Notes under the pieces: generated by a model
What the model was told of the DNA's origin: nothing
Database searches by the model: none
The model's input: the letters and a program-made list of their open reading frames with translations, nothing else
Part shown: piece after piece, positions 35,221-45,700 of the stretch
Position numbering within the stretch: the first letter of the stretch is position 1
Layout of the letters: the number at the start of each line of letters is the position of its first letter
Program-made: the position numbers and the translations under genes
Assembly: GCA_024236155.1 (NCBI GenBank)
Contig: JACKLA010000001.1
Coordinates: forward strand, 1,302,001-1,366,000
DNA from: Sphingomonadaceae bacterium
GTDB lineage: Bacteria; Pseudomonadota; Alphaproteobacteria; Sphingomonadales; Sphingomonadaceae
Direction of reading: 5' to 3'
DNA length: 64,000 bases

Positions 35221-36720
35221 TCAGGCGTCTTCCGGTTGGGGACCACCGATATTCTTGCGGAACAGGACGCGGTCCTCCGGCCCGAAGCCCTTGTGCCAGA
35301 TGACATAGCCATAGGTGAACAGGATCGCCGGGATACCGATGATCAGCTCGGCCCATTCGGGCAGCTGAGTCGCGGCGAAACCGACGACGACAGCTGGCGC
35401 GGTTGCCCAGACCAGTGCCCAGCGCCAGTTGCTGACCGGGGCCTTGAGCAGCTTCTTGAGCAGCAGCGCCTTGATCAGGCTCGAGGTAGCAAGCGCAATC
35501 AGAAGGGCCAGCGCTGCGCCCGCCGCCTTGAACGGCTCGCCATAGCCCAATTTCTCGGCCAGCATGATCAGCCCCACGGTCAGCACTGCCTGCAGGGCAA
35601 GGATACCAACCGAAATCGCCAGGTTCCGCTTGCGTGCGATATAGACCAGCACACTTTCGGACACGACTGCCATTGCTGCGGCAACTTCGGCAGCAAGCAG
35701 GAAGGCCAGTGCCCCCGTGCCGCCGACATAGTCCGGCCCCCACAGGCCCATAACCGCTTCACCCGGCACGCCCAGCGCAAGCGCAATCGCTGCCTGCACC
35801 GCAATGATCCAGAACCCGACCTGCCGGACTTGCGCGGCAATCGCAGAGAGGTTGCCTTCCTTCAGGTTGCGGGTGATGACCGGACTCAGGATCGGCTCGA
35901 AACTGGTCTTGAGTTTCTGCGGCAGCGTCGCGAATTGTTGCGCGACGTAGTAGATGCCGACAGCCGATGGCGCAGCGAAGAAGCCGAGGATGAAGATGTC
36001 GAGCAGGCGTGTCCCGCGCTCGATCGCATCGGCGCCGACCAGCGGCAGTGCACCGCTGGTCATTTTCACCATGGCCCTGGGGTTGGGGCGCCACCCTTGC
36101 GGCAGGCCGTAAGTGCGCAGGAATGGCCACGCAGCCGTCAGCAGCGCAGCGAAGATCGATGCAATATAGGCCAGCGCGAGGCCCGCTTCCTGCGTCGCCG
36201 GAATATAGAAGAACACGCCTGCCATGATCGATATCGTCCACGGCTCGACGACGGCGCGCGCGCGCACCGTGGTGGCAATGTCATATTTGTAGGCCTGCGC
36301 TGCGAGCAATATCTCGGTCAGCGCAAACGCCGGAATGGTAACCACCAGCCACAGGTCATAGGGGCTGTTGGTCCCGTTGGGGAACATCGGTTCGGGAAAG
36401 ATCCAGAGGACCAGCGCCGCTGCGCTGCCAAGCAGCAGGGCGACGAACAAGCCGTCGAACACCAGGTTGACTGCCGGTTCGTCGCTTTCGGTCAGGCGCT
36501 GCGCCAGCCCGCGCTTTTCGCCCAGCGAGCAGACCAGCGCGAGGATTTCGATCATCACGAAGGCCGAAGCGAAGCGTCCAAGCGATTCCGATCCGTAGAG
36601 CCGGGTGGCGATCAGCAGGAAGGGTATGCGCGCCGCCAGCCGCAGGACGAAACCGAACACATTGGTCCGCCCGCCCTTGGCCAGTGCGGCCATATCACCT
36701 TGTTGGGTGCCGTCGCTCAC
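35221..36720 (-). CDS. polysaccharide/oligosaccharide flippase (MOP superfamily, Wzx-like)
   Basis: A 499-residue integral membrane protein with about 12-14 predicted helices spread over the whole length, typical of Wzx-like lipid-linked oligosaccharide flippases (start: GGRTNVFGFVLRLAARIPFLLIATRLYGSESLGRF). No glycosyltransferase operon is adjacent. Its start lies 10 bases after the gpsA stop, so it shares the tsaD-gpsA transcription unit. Substrate unknown. Confidence 0.87.
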   Translation of the reverse strand: MSDGTQQGDMAALAKGGRTNVFGFVLRLAARIPFLLIATRLYGSESLGRFASAFVMIEILALVCSLGEKRGLAQRLTESDEPAVNLVFDGLFVALLLGSAAALVLWIFPEPMFPNGTNSPYDLWLVVTIPAFALTEILLAAQAYKYDIATTVRARAVVEPWTISIMAGVFFYIPATQEAGLALAYIASIFAALLTAAWPFLRTYGLPQGWRPNPRAMVKMTSGALPLVGADAIERGTRLLDIFILGFFAAPSAVGIYYVAQQFATLPQKLKTSFEPILSPVITRNLKEGNLSAIAAQVRQVGFWIIAVQAAIALALGVPGEAVMGLWGPDYVGGTGALAFLLAAEVAAAMAVVSESVLVYIARKRNLAISVGILALQAVLTVGLIMLAEKLGYGEPFKAAGAALALLIALATSSLIKALLLKKLLKAPVSNWRWALVWATAPAVVVGFAATQLPEWAELIIGIPAILFTYGYVIWHKGFGPEDRVLFRKNIGGPQPEDA

Positions 36721-36730
36721 GCGCTTTGCC

Positions 36731-37708
36731 CTACTCGGCCTTCAGCGGGCGGGCGAGCAGCTGCGCCACGACCGATTTTGCATCGGCACCTTCGAGCAGC
36801 GCATTGACCGCTTCGACGATGGGCATCGCCACCCCTCGCTTGCGCGCCAGTTCGCGCAGCACGGGCGCGGTATGCGCACCTTCGGCAACCGTGCGGCGGT
36901 CGGCCATCAGTTCGCTCGCCGATTTCCCTTCGCCCAGCGCCTTGCCGAGCGAGAAATTGCGGCTCGAGGTGGACGAGCAGGTCAGCACAAGATCGCCAAG
37001 CCCCGACAGTCCGGCAAGCGTTTCGCGCTGTGCGCCCAGCGCATCGCCGAGCCGCTGCATCTCCGCATAGCCGCGCGCGATCAGCGCCGCGCGTGCGTTC
37101 TGGCCGAGGCCTAGCCCGTCGACCACGCCGCATGCGATAGCCAGCACATTCTTGACCGCGCCGCCGACTTCCGCACCGATGACATCATCCGAATAATAGG
37201 GGCGGAACTGCGGGCGGGCGATGACTGGCGAAAGCCTGTCCCACTGCGCTTCCCCGCCGCTGCAGGCGAGCGTGACGGCGGTGGGCATTCCTGCCGCGAC
37301 CTCATGGGCGAATGTGGGGCCGGAAAGGATGGCGATTGCACTCTCCCCGGCAAATTCGGCGGCGACTTCGTTCATCGTTCGCCCGGTGCCCGCCTCGATC
37401 CCCTTGCTGCACAGCACGAGATCGGACGGTGCAGCGGCAAGTTGCCCGATGATGGATGCGAGATGCTGTGCGGGGGTGACTGCCAGCAGGGTGTCGCAAG
37501 CCGCGAGATCGGCGAGATCGCCTGTAGCGCGGATATTCGGTGCGAGCGCAGCAGAGGGCAGGTAGGGCGTGTTGCGGTGGCTCGTATTGATCTCGTCCAC
37601 GACATCGCTTTCGAGTGCCCACAACAGCACTTCGCGCCCGTCACTGGCGAGCATTTGCGCAAGGGCTGTGCCCCATGCGCCCGCGCCGATCACCCCAACT
37701 GCGCTCAT
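36731..37708 (-). CDS. gpsA: NAD(P)-dependent glycerol-3-phosphate dehydrogenase
   Basis: A 325-residue enzyme making sn-glycerol 3-phosphate for phospholipids. The Rossmann motif is GAGAWGTALA; further family motifs are CSKGIEAGTGRTMNEV, LSGPTFAHEVAAGMPTAV, KNVLAIACGVVDGLGLGQNARAALI and the C-terminal GLGDLVLTCSS. It starts 10 bases after the tsaD stop and precedes the flippase gene by 10 bases. Confidence 0.96.
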   Translation of the reverse strand: MSAVGVIGAGAWGTALAQMLASDGREVLLWALESDVVDEINTSHRNTPYLPSAALAPNIRATGDLADLAACDTLLAVTPAQHLASIIGQLAAAPSDLVLCSKGIEAGTGRTMNEVAAEFAGESAIAILSGPTFAHEVAAGMPTAVTLACSGGEAQWDRLSPVIARPQFRPYYSDDVIGAEVGGAVKNVLAIACGVVDGLGLGQNARAALIARGYAEMQRLGDALGAQRETLAGLSGLGDLVLTCSSTSSRNFSLGKALGEGKSASELMADRRTVAEGAHTAPVLRELARKRGVAMPIVEAVNALLEGADAKSVVAQLLARPLKAE

Positions 37709-37718
37709 GCCGGTTCTC

Positions 37719-38753
37719 TCATGCCTTGTAGCCTGCGCCGCGTACCGGCTCGGCCTCGGGGTCGAGCGGCCAGCGCGGCCTTGCAGCGATATCGAGCGGG
37801 TCGGACTGACCCGAAGCCAGCCGCTCCGCCCCGGCCCACGCGATCATCGCGGCATTGTCGGTGCACAGTGCCAGCGGCGGGGCGACGAAACGCATGGCGC
37901 GTTCGCCAGCGAGTGTTTCCAATGCGCCGCGCACGGCCTGATTGGCTGCGACGCCACCGGCAACCACGAGGGCAGGGACATCATCCATCGTATCAAACGC
38001 GATCGAAAGCCGGTCGAGCAGGCAATCGACCGCCGCCTGCTGGAAGCTTGCGGCAATATCGGCGTCGGAATGCTGGCCGCTTTCCTTGGCACGCAGAACG
38101 GCACTCTTGAGCCCTGCGAAGGAGAAATGCGGTTCGCCGCTGCCGACCAGCGGTCGGGGCAGGGGCACTGCCTGCGGATTGCCCTCACGCGCCAGCTTTT
38201 CGACTGCCGGACCGCCGGGATAGCCGAGGCCGAGGATCTTGGCTGTCTTGTCGAAAGCCTCCCCCAGCGCGTCATCGATTGTGGTGGCAAGGCGGCGGTA
38301 CTTGCCGACGCCATCGACGCGCAGGATCTGGCAATGCCCGCCCGAGACCAGCAGCAGCGCGTAGGGAAATTCGAGTTCGGCATCCGCCAAACGGGGGGAT
38401 AATGCATGGCCTTCAAGGTGGTTTATCGCGATCAGCGGAACCTCGCTCGCCATCGCCAGTGCCTTGGCGCTGACCAGCCCGACCATCACGCCGCCGATCA
38501 GGCCGGGGCCTGCAGTCGCAGCAATCGCATCAAGGTCAGACAGCTCCAGCCCGGCGTCGTCCATCACGGCGGCGATCATCGGGGCAAGCTTTTCGGCATG
38601 GGCGCGCGCGGCGATCTCCGGCACGACCCCGCCATAGGGCGCGTGCTCTTCATCCTGCGAGGCGATCCGCTGCGCTACGATGCGCCTGTCGGTGGTGACG
38701 ATCGCGGCGGCGGTTTCGTCACAACTCGATTCAATGCCGAGAACGATCCCCAT
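37719..38753 (-). CDS. tsaD: tRNA N6-adenosine threonylcarbamoyltransferase
   Basis: A 344-residue ASKHA-fold enzyme that transfers threonylcarbamoyl to A37 of ANN-decoding tRNAs, with TsaB and TsaE. Family motifs: [15 protein letters not shown] at the start, the metal-site His in [14 protein letters not shown], and [33 protein letters not shown] 38753 follows AAGGGAAA and is preferred over an upstream in-frame start. It is divergent from hemC, with about 43 bases between the starts. Confidence 0.96.
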   Translation of the reverse strand: MGIVLGIESSCDETAAAIVTTDRRIVAQRIASQDEEHAPYGGVVPEIAARAHAEKLAPMIAAVMDDAGLELSDLDAIAATAGPGLIGGVMVGLVSAKALAMASEVPLIAINHLEGHALSPRLADAELEFPYALLLVSGGHCQILRVDGVGKYRRLATTIDDALGEAFDKTAKILGLGYPGGPAVEKLAREGNPQAVPLPRPLVGSGEPHFSFAGLKSAVLRAKESGQHSDADIAASFQQAAVDCLLDRLSIAFDTMDDVPALVVAGGVAANQAVRGALETLAGERAMRFVAPPLALCTDNAAMIAWAGAERLASGQSDPLDIAARPRWPLDPEAEPVRGAGYKA

Positions 38754-38796
38754 GGCGCTTTCCCTTAGCGACATGGGCGGTTAGGGCAAGCAAAGC

Positions 38797-39741
38797 ATGA
38801 CAAATCCAGCAGACGTAAAACAGGTCAGGTTGAGGCTTGGGACGCGGCAATCCCCGCTCGCAGTCGCGCAGGCAGAGGAGGCGCGCGCGCGGCTGTGCGC
38901 TGCGCATGGCTGGCATCGCGACGAGGTCGAACTGGTGAAGGTTGTCGCCAGCGGTGACAAGATCCAGGACCGCCCGCTGGCCGAAATCGGCGGCAAGGCG
39001 TTGTGGACCAAGGAACTCGACCAGTGGCTGGTCGAAGGCCGGATCGACGCGGCGGTCCATTCGATGAAAGACGTGGAGACCTTCCGGCCCGATGGTTTTG
39101 CTATTGCCGCGATCCTGCCGCGTGCCGACAGGCGCGATGTGCTGGTGGGGGCAGAGAGTGTCGCCGCGATCCCGCAAGGGGCGACGGTTGGCACCAGCGC
39201 ACCGCGAAGGGCAGCCCAGATGCTCAACCAGCGGCCCGACCTCAAGGTTGTGACCTTCCGCGGCAATGTGGCGACGCGGCTCGGCAAGCTTGAGGCGGGT
39301 GAGGCAGACGTGACCTTGCTCGCAGCAGCGGGGCTGGAGCGGCTGGGCGAAAGCGGCATCGGGACACCGCTCGAGGTTTGTGACTGGCTGCCTGCGCCAT
39401 CGCAGGGAGCCATCGGGATCGAATGCCTCGAGGCTAACAGTTTGGGTTTCCAGGCCATCGCTGCTCTGGACGACGAGGCCAGCCGCCGGGAAGTCGAACA
39501 TGAGCGCGCATTGCTTCGGCACCTGAGGGGGACCTGTCACAGCCCGATCGGCGTGGATTGCCGATCTGCCGATGGAGCCATGACGATGCGTGCCGCTATC
39601 TTCAGCGGCGATGGTTGCGAAATGATCGAGGGTGAGGCGCGTTTCCCGGCCATCGACGAAGGTGGCGCAGCCGGGCTGGCACAGGATCTCCTGTCGCGCG
39701 CGAGCCCGAAGGTAAAAGCCCTGTTCGACGGCGGGGCATGA
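38797..39741 (+). CDS. hemC: hydroxymethylbilane synthase (porphobilinogen deaminase)
   Basis: A 314-residue haem-pathway enzyme that joins four porphobilinogens. Recognisable are RLGTRQSPLAVAQAEEAR, KDVETFRP, GTSAPRRAAQ and the dipyrromethane-cofactor Cys in LRGTCHSPIGVDC. It begins an operon with hemD (4-base overlap) and a mitofilin-like gene. It is divergent from tsaD. Confidence 0.96.
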   Translation: MTNPADVKQVRLRLGTRQSPLAVAQAEEARARLCAAHGWHRDEVELVKVVASGDKIQDRPLAEIGGKALWTKELDQWLVEGRIDAAVHSMKDVETFRPDGFAIAAILPRADRRDVLVGAESVAAIPQGATVGTSAPRRAAQMLNQRPDLKVVTFRGNVATRLGKLEAGEADVTLLAAAGLERLGESGIGTPLEVCDWLPAPSQGAIGIECLEANSLGFQAIAALDDEASRREVEHERALLRHLRGTCHSPIGVDCRSADGAMTMRAAIFSGDGCEMIEGEARFPAIDEGGAAGLAQDLLSRASPKVKALFDGGA

Positions 39742-40421
39742 CGCGCGTTTTCCTGTTCAGGCCCGAACCGGGGTTTTCCGCGACGATGGCCGATGGGCAG
39801 GCGCTGGGACTCGCAATGGCGGGGGAACCGCTGTTCGAGGTCGAACCGGTTGCCTGGGAAGTGGCCGATCCGCTGCCGTTTGACGGGCTGCTGGTCGGCA
39901 GCGCCAATGTGTTTCGTCACGGCGGCCCCGGACTTGCACGATTGTCCGGGCTTGCGGTGCTGGCGGTTGGTGAAGCGACAGCGCGGGCGGCGCGGGAGGC
40001 GGGTTTTGCTGTCGCCCGGACCGGGGTCGGCGGGTTACAGAAACTGCTCGATGACATGCCTGCGCAATCGATCCACCTGCTCCGACTGGCTGGTGAGGAG
40101 CGCGTCGAACTCCACCCCCGGGCCAATCAGCGGATTTCGGAACGGGTGATCTATCGCGTGGTCGAAAGGCGGTTGTCAGGGGAAACCATCGGAGCATTGC
40201 GGGACGGAGGTATTGTCCTCCTCCACTCGGCCAATGCCGGAAAGAGCCTTGCGCGGTGTTGCGACGAAGAAGGAATCGACCGGCAGCGCCTCAGAATCGC
40301 CGCGCTCGCGCCGCGTATTGCGGAGGCAGCGGGTGAGGGGTGGGCGAGCGTCGAGCTTGCCGAAACACCCGAAAACGGCGCATTGCTGGCCTTGGCGCTT
40401 TACATGTGCAAGAACGATTAA
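39738..40421 (+). CDS. hemD: uroporphyrinogen-III synthase
   Basis: A 227-residue HemD-fold protein with the low sequence conservation usual for the family: an N-terminal RPEPGFSAT segment, VGEATARAAREAGF in the first half, and VLLHSANAGKSLARCC in the second. The operon position directly after hemC with an ATGA overlap makes the call firm. It cyclises hydroxymethylbilane with D-ring inversion. Confidence 0.9.
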   Translation: MTRVFLFRPEPGFSATMADGQALGLAMAGEPLFEVEPVAWEVADPLPFDGLLVGSANVFRHGGPGLARLSGLAVLAVGEATARAAREAGFAVARTGVGGLQKLLDDMPAQSIHLLRLAGEERVELHPRANQRISERVIYRVVERRLSGETIGALRDGGIVLLHSANAGKSLARCCDEEGIDRQRLRIAALAPRIAEAAGEGWASVELAETPENGALLALALYMCKND

Positions 40422-40469
40422 GAATTACACCGGTAGACGAATAGCTGCTGGGTCGCAGAACGGATTGTG

Positions 40470-41375
40470 ATGGATAGTTATAGCGGATCGCGCCGCAAGA
40501 GCGGATCGTTTCAGGCGATCATCGGTGTGGCCCTGAGCGCCCTCCTGCTCGCTGGAGTGGTAGCCGGCTACTTCTGGTGGCGAGGCGATTATACTGCGGG
40601 TGATACAGAGGCGGTTGCGGCTGCTACAGGCCCGCAGGGGCCTTCGCTGGGTGCCAAATCGCCGCTGCCTGATCCGAGCGCAACCGCAACCGAAGCGGCG
40701 CAGAACCCGACCCAGGCGGTCGAGAGGGTGGCCGAACAACAGGGCGGAATCGAATCTCGCCTGGCAGCGGCAGAACAGCGGCTCGCCCGGCTCGATCTCC
40801 AGGCGCAGGCGGCATCGGGCAATGCAGGCAGGGCTGAAGGCCTGTTGATCGCTTTTGCTGCGCGCCGGACGCTCGAACGCGGCGAGCAGCTCGGCTATCT
40901 GGGTGACCAGCTCAAACTGCGTTTCGGCATCGCCCAGCCCGGTGCGGTGCGGATCGTGCTCGAAGCCTCGGAGCGTCCGATCCGGCTCGACCAGCTGATC
41001 GCCCGACTCGAAGGACTGGGGCCGACGCTTGTTACGCCCAACGAAGGCCCCTCCTTCTCCCGTTTTCGCAAGGAACTGGGCGACCTGTTCGTGATCCGCC
41101 GCGAAACCACGGCTTCGACCCGCCCTGACCGTGCGCTCTATCGCGCGCGCCTGTCGCTCGAAGCGGGTCGGGTGGAGAAAGCGATTGAGGAGGTGCAGAC
41201 GCTGCCCGGTGCAGATGCTGCTGCGGCATGGATCGCCGACGCGCGGCGTTATGCCTCGATCCAGAATGCGCTCAACATCCTCGAAACATCGGCGATCGGG
41301 GAATCGAGCGGCTTGCGCGACAGCGAAGGCCAGAAGATCGAGCAGCCAAGCCCGGTCGAAAAAACCACCGAATAA
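40470..41375 (+). CDS. mitofilin (Mic60)-like inner-membrane protein, hemCD operon
   Basis: A 301-residue protein from ATG 40470. One N-terminal transmembrane helix (IIGVALSALLLAGVVAGYFWW) is followed by a disordered linker, a short coiled coil (ESRLAAAEQRLARLDLQAQA) and a helical C-terminal region (RARLSLEAGRVEKAIEEVQTLPGADAAAAWIADARRY) that recalls the mitofilin signature. Alphaproteobacterial Mic60 homologues commonly sit in the hemC/hemD operon, which supports the call. Sequence similarity is weak, so the assignment rests largely on context and topology. A GTG at 40467 is an alternative start. Confidence 0.72.
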   Translation: MDSYSGSRRKSGSFQAIIGVALSALLLAGVVAGYFWWRGDYTAGDTEAVAAATGPQGPSLGAKSPLPDPSATATEAAQNPTQAVERVAEQQGGIESRLAAAEQRLARLDLQAQAASGNAGRAEGLLIAFAARRTLERGEQLGYLGDQLKLRFGIAQPGAVRIVLEASERPIRLDQLIARLEGLGPTLVTPNEGPSFSRFRKELGDLFVIRRETTASTRPDRALYRARLSLEAGRVEKAIEEVQTLPGADAAAAWIADARRYASIQNALNILETSAIGESSGLRDSEGQKIEQPSPVEKTTE

Positions 41376-41382
41376 CCCGGCT

Positions 41383-42597
41383 TCAGGCGCGCAGCAGTTC
41401 GGGCGCGTCGCCAGTAACGCCGCGCGCTTCATCCATGAAGAAGGTCTTGAGCGCAGGGATGCGTTCGACGCCTGCCATGCCGAAACGGCGCAGCGCGGAT
41501 GCCGCCTTGCCGGGAACGCCGAACAGCCGCGTCAGCCCGTCCGTCGCGAGGGCCACGGTAAAGGAATCCAGCCCGCGCCAGTCTTCGTAGCGTTTCATAA
41601 GCTGCGCATCGCCCGGATCGAGCCCCAGCCGCATGCCTTCGGCGAGCACTTCCACCAGCGCACCGACATCGCGCAGGCCGAGATTGAGACCCTGCCCGGC
41701 GATAGGGTGGATACCATGCGCCGCATCGCCGATCAGCGCGAGGCGTTCACCGGTGATACGCGCAGTGTGATGAAATCCGAGCGGGTATGAAGATCGCGGC
41801 CCAACCGAATGAATCGCGCCGAAAATCCCGCCCATCCGCTTCTCGACTTCGGCGAGGAATGCGCGGTCGGAAAGCTTCAGCGTGCCCGCTGCATCCTTCT
41901 CGCCCACCGTCCATACCAGCGCGCTGCGGTGCGAGCCGTCTGCACCGTCGAGCATCGGCAGGAGCGCGAACGGGCCGGCCGGATAGAAGATTTCCCAAGC
42001 GACGTTGTCGTGTGGTTTTTCATGCGCCAGACCTGCAATCATCGCGCGGTGGCTGTAATCCCACTTGGCGATGGTGATACCCGCCTCTTCGCGTGTCGGG
42101 GAGCCTCGTCCCTCGGCAGCGATCATCAGGCTGGCGGTCAGTTCGCGCCCGTCGGCCAGCCGGGCAGACACGCCATGTTGGCCGCGCACCCGCTCGACGA
42201 TCTCGGCCTTTGCGTGCCAGGTGATCAGGCTTTCCTCGCGCGCTGCCTCGAACAGGGCGAGGCGCAATTCGCGATTGGCGAACATCCGGCCGAGCGTGCC
42301 TTCATGCGGTTCGGGCGAGAACTCGATCGAGCCTGGCTTCATCTGGTCGGTCACCGCGATGGTATCGATTGGGCAGCCATGCGGTTCAAGCCGCTCAGCC
42401 AGCCCGATATTGGCAAACAGGTTCCAACTGGCCGTGGAAATGGCCGATGCGCGCCCGTCGAAACCGTCGGCGGTCAGTTCCGCCGGGTCCGCCCGGTCGA
42501 CCACATGCGAACCGATGCCCTTGCGCGCCGCAGCCAGCGCCATGGTCATCCCGACGAGCCCGCCGCCGAGGATCAGAAGATCGCGTTTATCCGTCAT
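41383..42597 (-). CDS. UbiH/UbiF-family FAD-dependent monooxygenase (ubiquinone biosynthesis)
   Basis: A 404-residue flavoprotein hydroxylase. The FAD site is LLILGGGLVGMTMALAAARKG; the second FAD motif is LALIGDAAHGIHPIAGQGLNLGLRDV, the form found in UbiH/F/L proteins. It probably hydroxylates the ubiquinone ring. ATG 42597 (MTDKRDLL) is preferred; an in-frame start 9 bases upstream exists. It is convergent with the mitofilin-like gene with 7 bases between stops. Confidence 0.92.
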   Translation of the reverse strand: MTDKRDLLILGGGLVGMTMALAAARKGIGSHVVDRADPAELTADGFDGRASAISTASWNLFANIGLAERLEPHGCPIDTIAVTDQMKPGSIEFSPEPHEGTLGRMFANRELRLALFEAAREESLITWHAKAEIVERVRGQHGVSARLADGRELTASLMIAAEGRGSPTREEAGITIAKWDYSHRAMIAGLAHEKPHDNVAWEIFYPAGPFALLPMLDGADGSHRSALVWTVGEKDAAGTLKLSDRAFLAEVEKRMGGIFGAIHSVGPRSSYPLGFHHTARITGERLALIGDAAHGIHPIAGQGLNLGLRDVGALVEVLAEGMRLGLDPGDAQLMKRYEDWRGLDSFTVALATDGLTRLFGVPGKAASALRRFGMAGVERIPALKTFFMDEARGVTGDAPELLRA

Positions 42598-42739
42598 GGA
42601 TTGCACTCCTAGAAGCCTGCGCCCGCCACTGACAAGCCGCTAGTTTGCAATAGCTGTTGCGGGCTGTGCCGCAGTTCCATAGACCTGACTGGGACAGAGT
42701 ATTGCGGGCTGCCATATGCGGCCCGTCGGGGGGGAATTC

Positions 42740-45700
42740 ATGGCATCTGCCGCAGCGCCTGAACAGGGCAGTTTTTTCGCCAACCTGCTGCGCGACCGCC
42801 GGGTCGTTTTGTCGGGGCTGCTGACGTTTGTCGTCGCGATCTTCTTCTGGACCCAGTCGCGTTACCCGGCGCTCAACCAGAAGGCCGCAATGGGCGGCGA
42901 TACCAATATGAGCGGTATTGCCTTCGACGAGGTGCTCGAATGGGTGCCGGATAGCGGACTGTTGTGGGACATCACCGTCAACACGGTGAACTGGATTTAC
43001 ACCAACTGGAAAGGCATGACCTTCGGCGTGCTGTTCGCGGCCTGTGCGCTGACCTTGCTGGGGCTGATCGAGCGGCGCGGATTCAACAACCGCTTCGCCA
43101 ATGCCGCGCTGGGCGCTGCCATCGGGACCCCGCTGGGGGTCTGCGTCAATTGCGCTGCGCCCATCGCACGCGGATTGCATAGTGCCGGGATGCGGCTCGA
43201 AACGACGCTGAGCGCGCTAGTTGCATCGCCCACGCTCAACGTCATCGTAGTCAGCATGTCCTTCGCCTTGCTGCCGCTGCATATGGCAACGCTCAAGCTG
43301 GTCGGGGCGCTCGCTTTCGTGTTGATCGGCGTGCCCATCCTCACCCGCATATTCCACGCCGATGGGATGGACGACGCAGCACTTTCGCGGATGCAGGGCA
43401 AGGTGGACGACCGCCGCGGCTGGATCGCCCGCAAGCTGGAGGCATTGCGCCCGCTGCCTGTACCGGCGTCGGATGTCGACAGCTGGCCCAAGGCCTTCGC
43501 CTGGCTGGCAAAGACTTTCAGTCGCAACCTGCTTTTCATCATCGCGGTGACCGTGCCGATGATGCTGCTTGCCGGTGCTCTCGGGGCAATCCTGATCACC
43601 TTCTTCGATTTCGACGATTTCCGCCGTGCCATCGGTGTGCCGACATCGACACCCACGATCCTGCTGGCGATGGGCTTCATTGCGGCGGTGTGCATCTTCC
43701 TGCCGGTGCCGATTGCGTTCGACGTCATCCTTGCGGTCATCCTGATCAACGCGGGATGGCCAGTGCGCTATGTCATGCCGCTGCTGTTCGCTCTTGGCTG
43801 CTACAGCGTCTATTCGATGATGATCGTGGGTCGGGCGATTTCATGGCGCATATCGCTCGCCATGATGGCCTCGCTCGCCGCGCTGGCTGTTGTACTGGGC
43901 GTGGCTGCGAACTGGATCGACAAAACGGTACAGGAGGACCGGCACGAGGCGAACATCGCCTTTCTTGCCAACGCCAAATCCCTGCGGATCGCTCCGGGTG
44001 AGGTGAGCCAGAGTTTCGCAAAGCTCGACCGGGACGCTATCCCGGCGGTCGACTATGTACCGGCTGCTCTCGCTGTCGAGCATGACGGGCCGGGTGCGGT
44101 TCAGGTTTCACAGGTCGCCCCGCTCAACGCCCCCAGCACCGGTGCCGAAAAAGGTTTCACCCGGCTGATGGGCAACGAGATCGGGCTCGACCTCCCGCCG
44201 AAAACGACCGGGTTCGAAGTGCTTGAGCCATACACCTTCTTCTGGGGGCTTGCCGCTGGCGATACCACCGGCGATGGCTGGGTCGATATCGTGCTCGCCC
44301 GCAGCGGCGCGATTGGCGGGCTTGCCTATTTTCGCAATGTCGGCGGAGCGTTCAAACAGGTTCCGCTTTCGCTTGGTCCGGTCGATGGCCAGTTCGTCGG
44401 GACGGTGATGCTGAGCGACCTCAACGGCGATGCACGGCCCGATATGCTCGTTTCGGCCTTCCTCCAGGGCACGCATATCTTCTGGAATCGCGATGGAGAG
44501 TTTTCGTGGGAGGACCGCGTCGATCTCGACAATGGCGAAGCAGGCCTTGTCGGCGCACCGGGCTTTGCCGACCTCGACAATGATGGCGATCTCGACATCC
44601 TCGCGGCGAACTGGACGATCGGCACCAGCGCGAACAATGGCAACCCCTACCTCTTGTCATCGCAGGACCGGATATTCTGGAACGATGGGAAGGGCGGCTT
44701 CGAAACGCAGGTGCTGACCGGCGTTCCCGGCGAGAGCCTGACTTCGCTGATCGAGGATATCGATGGCAACGGACTGCCCGACCTCATCATCGGTGACGAT
44801 GTTTCCACCGCAGACAAGATCTACCTCAACCAGGGAGACCGGAAATTCCGCCTGGCCCGCAAATCGGATGGCATTGTTCCCTATCTCACGCGCACCTCGA
44901 TGAGTGTGGACATGGGCGATACCGACAATGACCTGGTCGACGAATTCTACGTCGCGCAGATCGCGTGGGACAACTGGCGGGTGGATTCGGTGTCGCCCGA
45001 ACTCAGCTACTGCTCGCTCAAGGAATTCGGGGTCGAGGATAGTCGCGAGTGCTTTCTCCAGCTTCGCCGCCGCAGCATGGCGATGAATTCGGCCCATTCA
45101 CTCTATTCCGAATGCGCGAATATCGAGGATGCGGCCTATCGCTGGGTCTGTGCGGCGCAGAGCCTTGTATGGCGCGCCAGTTTCGTCAACGATACCAGCG
45201 ACTGCGCGCAGCTCGCCAAGCTTGGCGGCGAATGGGAGAAAATGTGCAAAGTTGCCGCTCGTCCGCGCTTCAAGGATGCCGAAGAGGTAATGGAGCGGGA
45301 GGATTATGTCGGCGGCATCCGCAAGCGCAACATCTTCTTCAAGCGCAATGCCAAGGGCATGTTCGAGGATGTGACCAAGGCCAATGGCGTCGCCCAGCCG
45401 GGCTGGAGCTGGAATTCACGCTTCGTCGACCTCGATCAGGATGGCTGGCAGGACATTTTCGTCGCAACTGGCATGGCCTATCATCGCAACACGCTGCCCA
45501 ATGCCTTCTATCGCAATCGCGCGGGCAAGGGCTTCGTACGCGCGGAAGAGAATTTCGGCCTCGCTGACAACGTGCCTTCGACCACCTACGCGCTGATCGA
45601 TTACGATCGCGATGGCGATATGGACGTGATCCGCAGTTCGGCGGTTACCCAGCCAATCGTGCATCGCAACGATGCGCCACAGGGCGGCGCAATTTGGGTG

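Noticed and set aside
35173..36807. A 544-codon frame antisense to the flippase
   Set aside because: Polar, Arg/Gln-rich translation typical of the complement of a membrane-protein gene.
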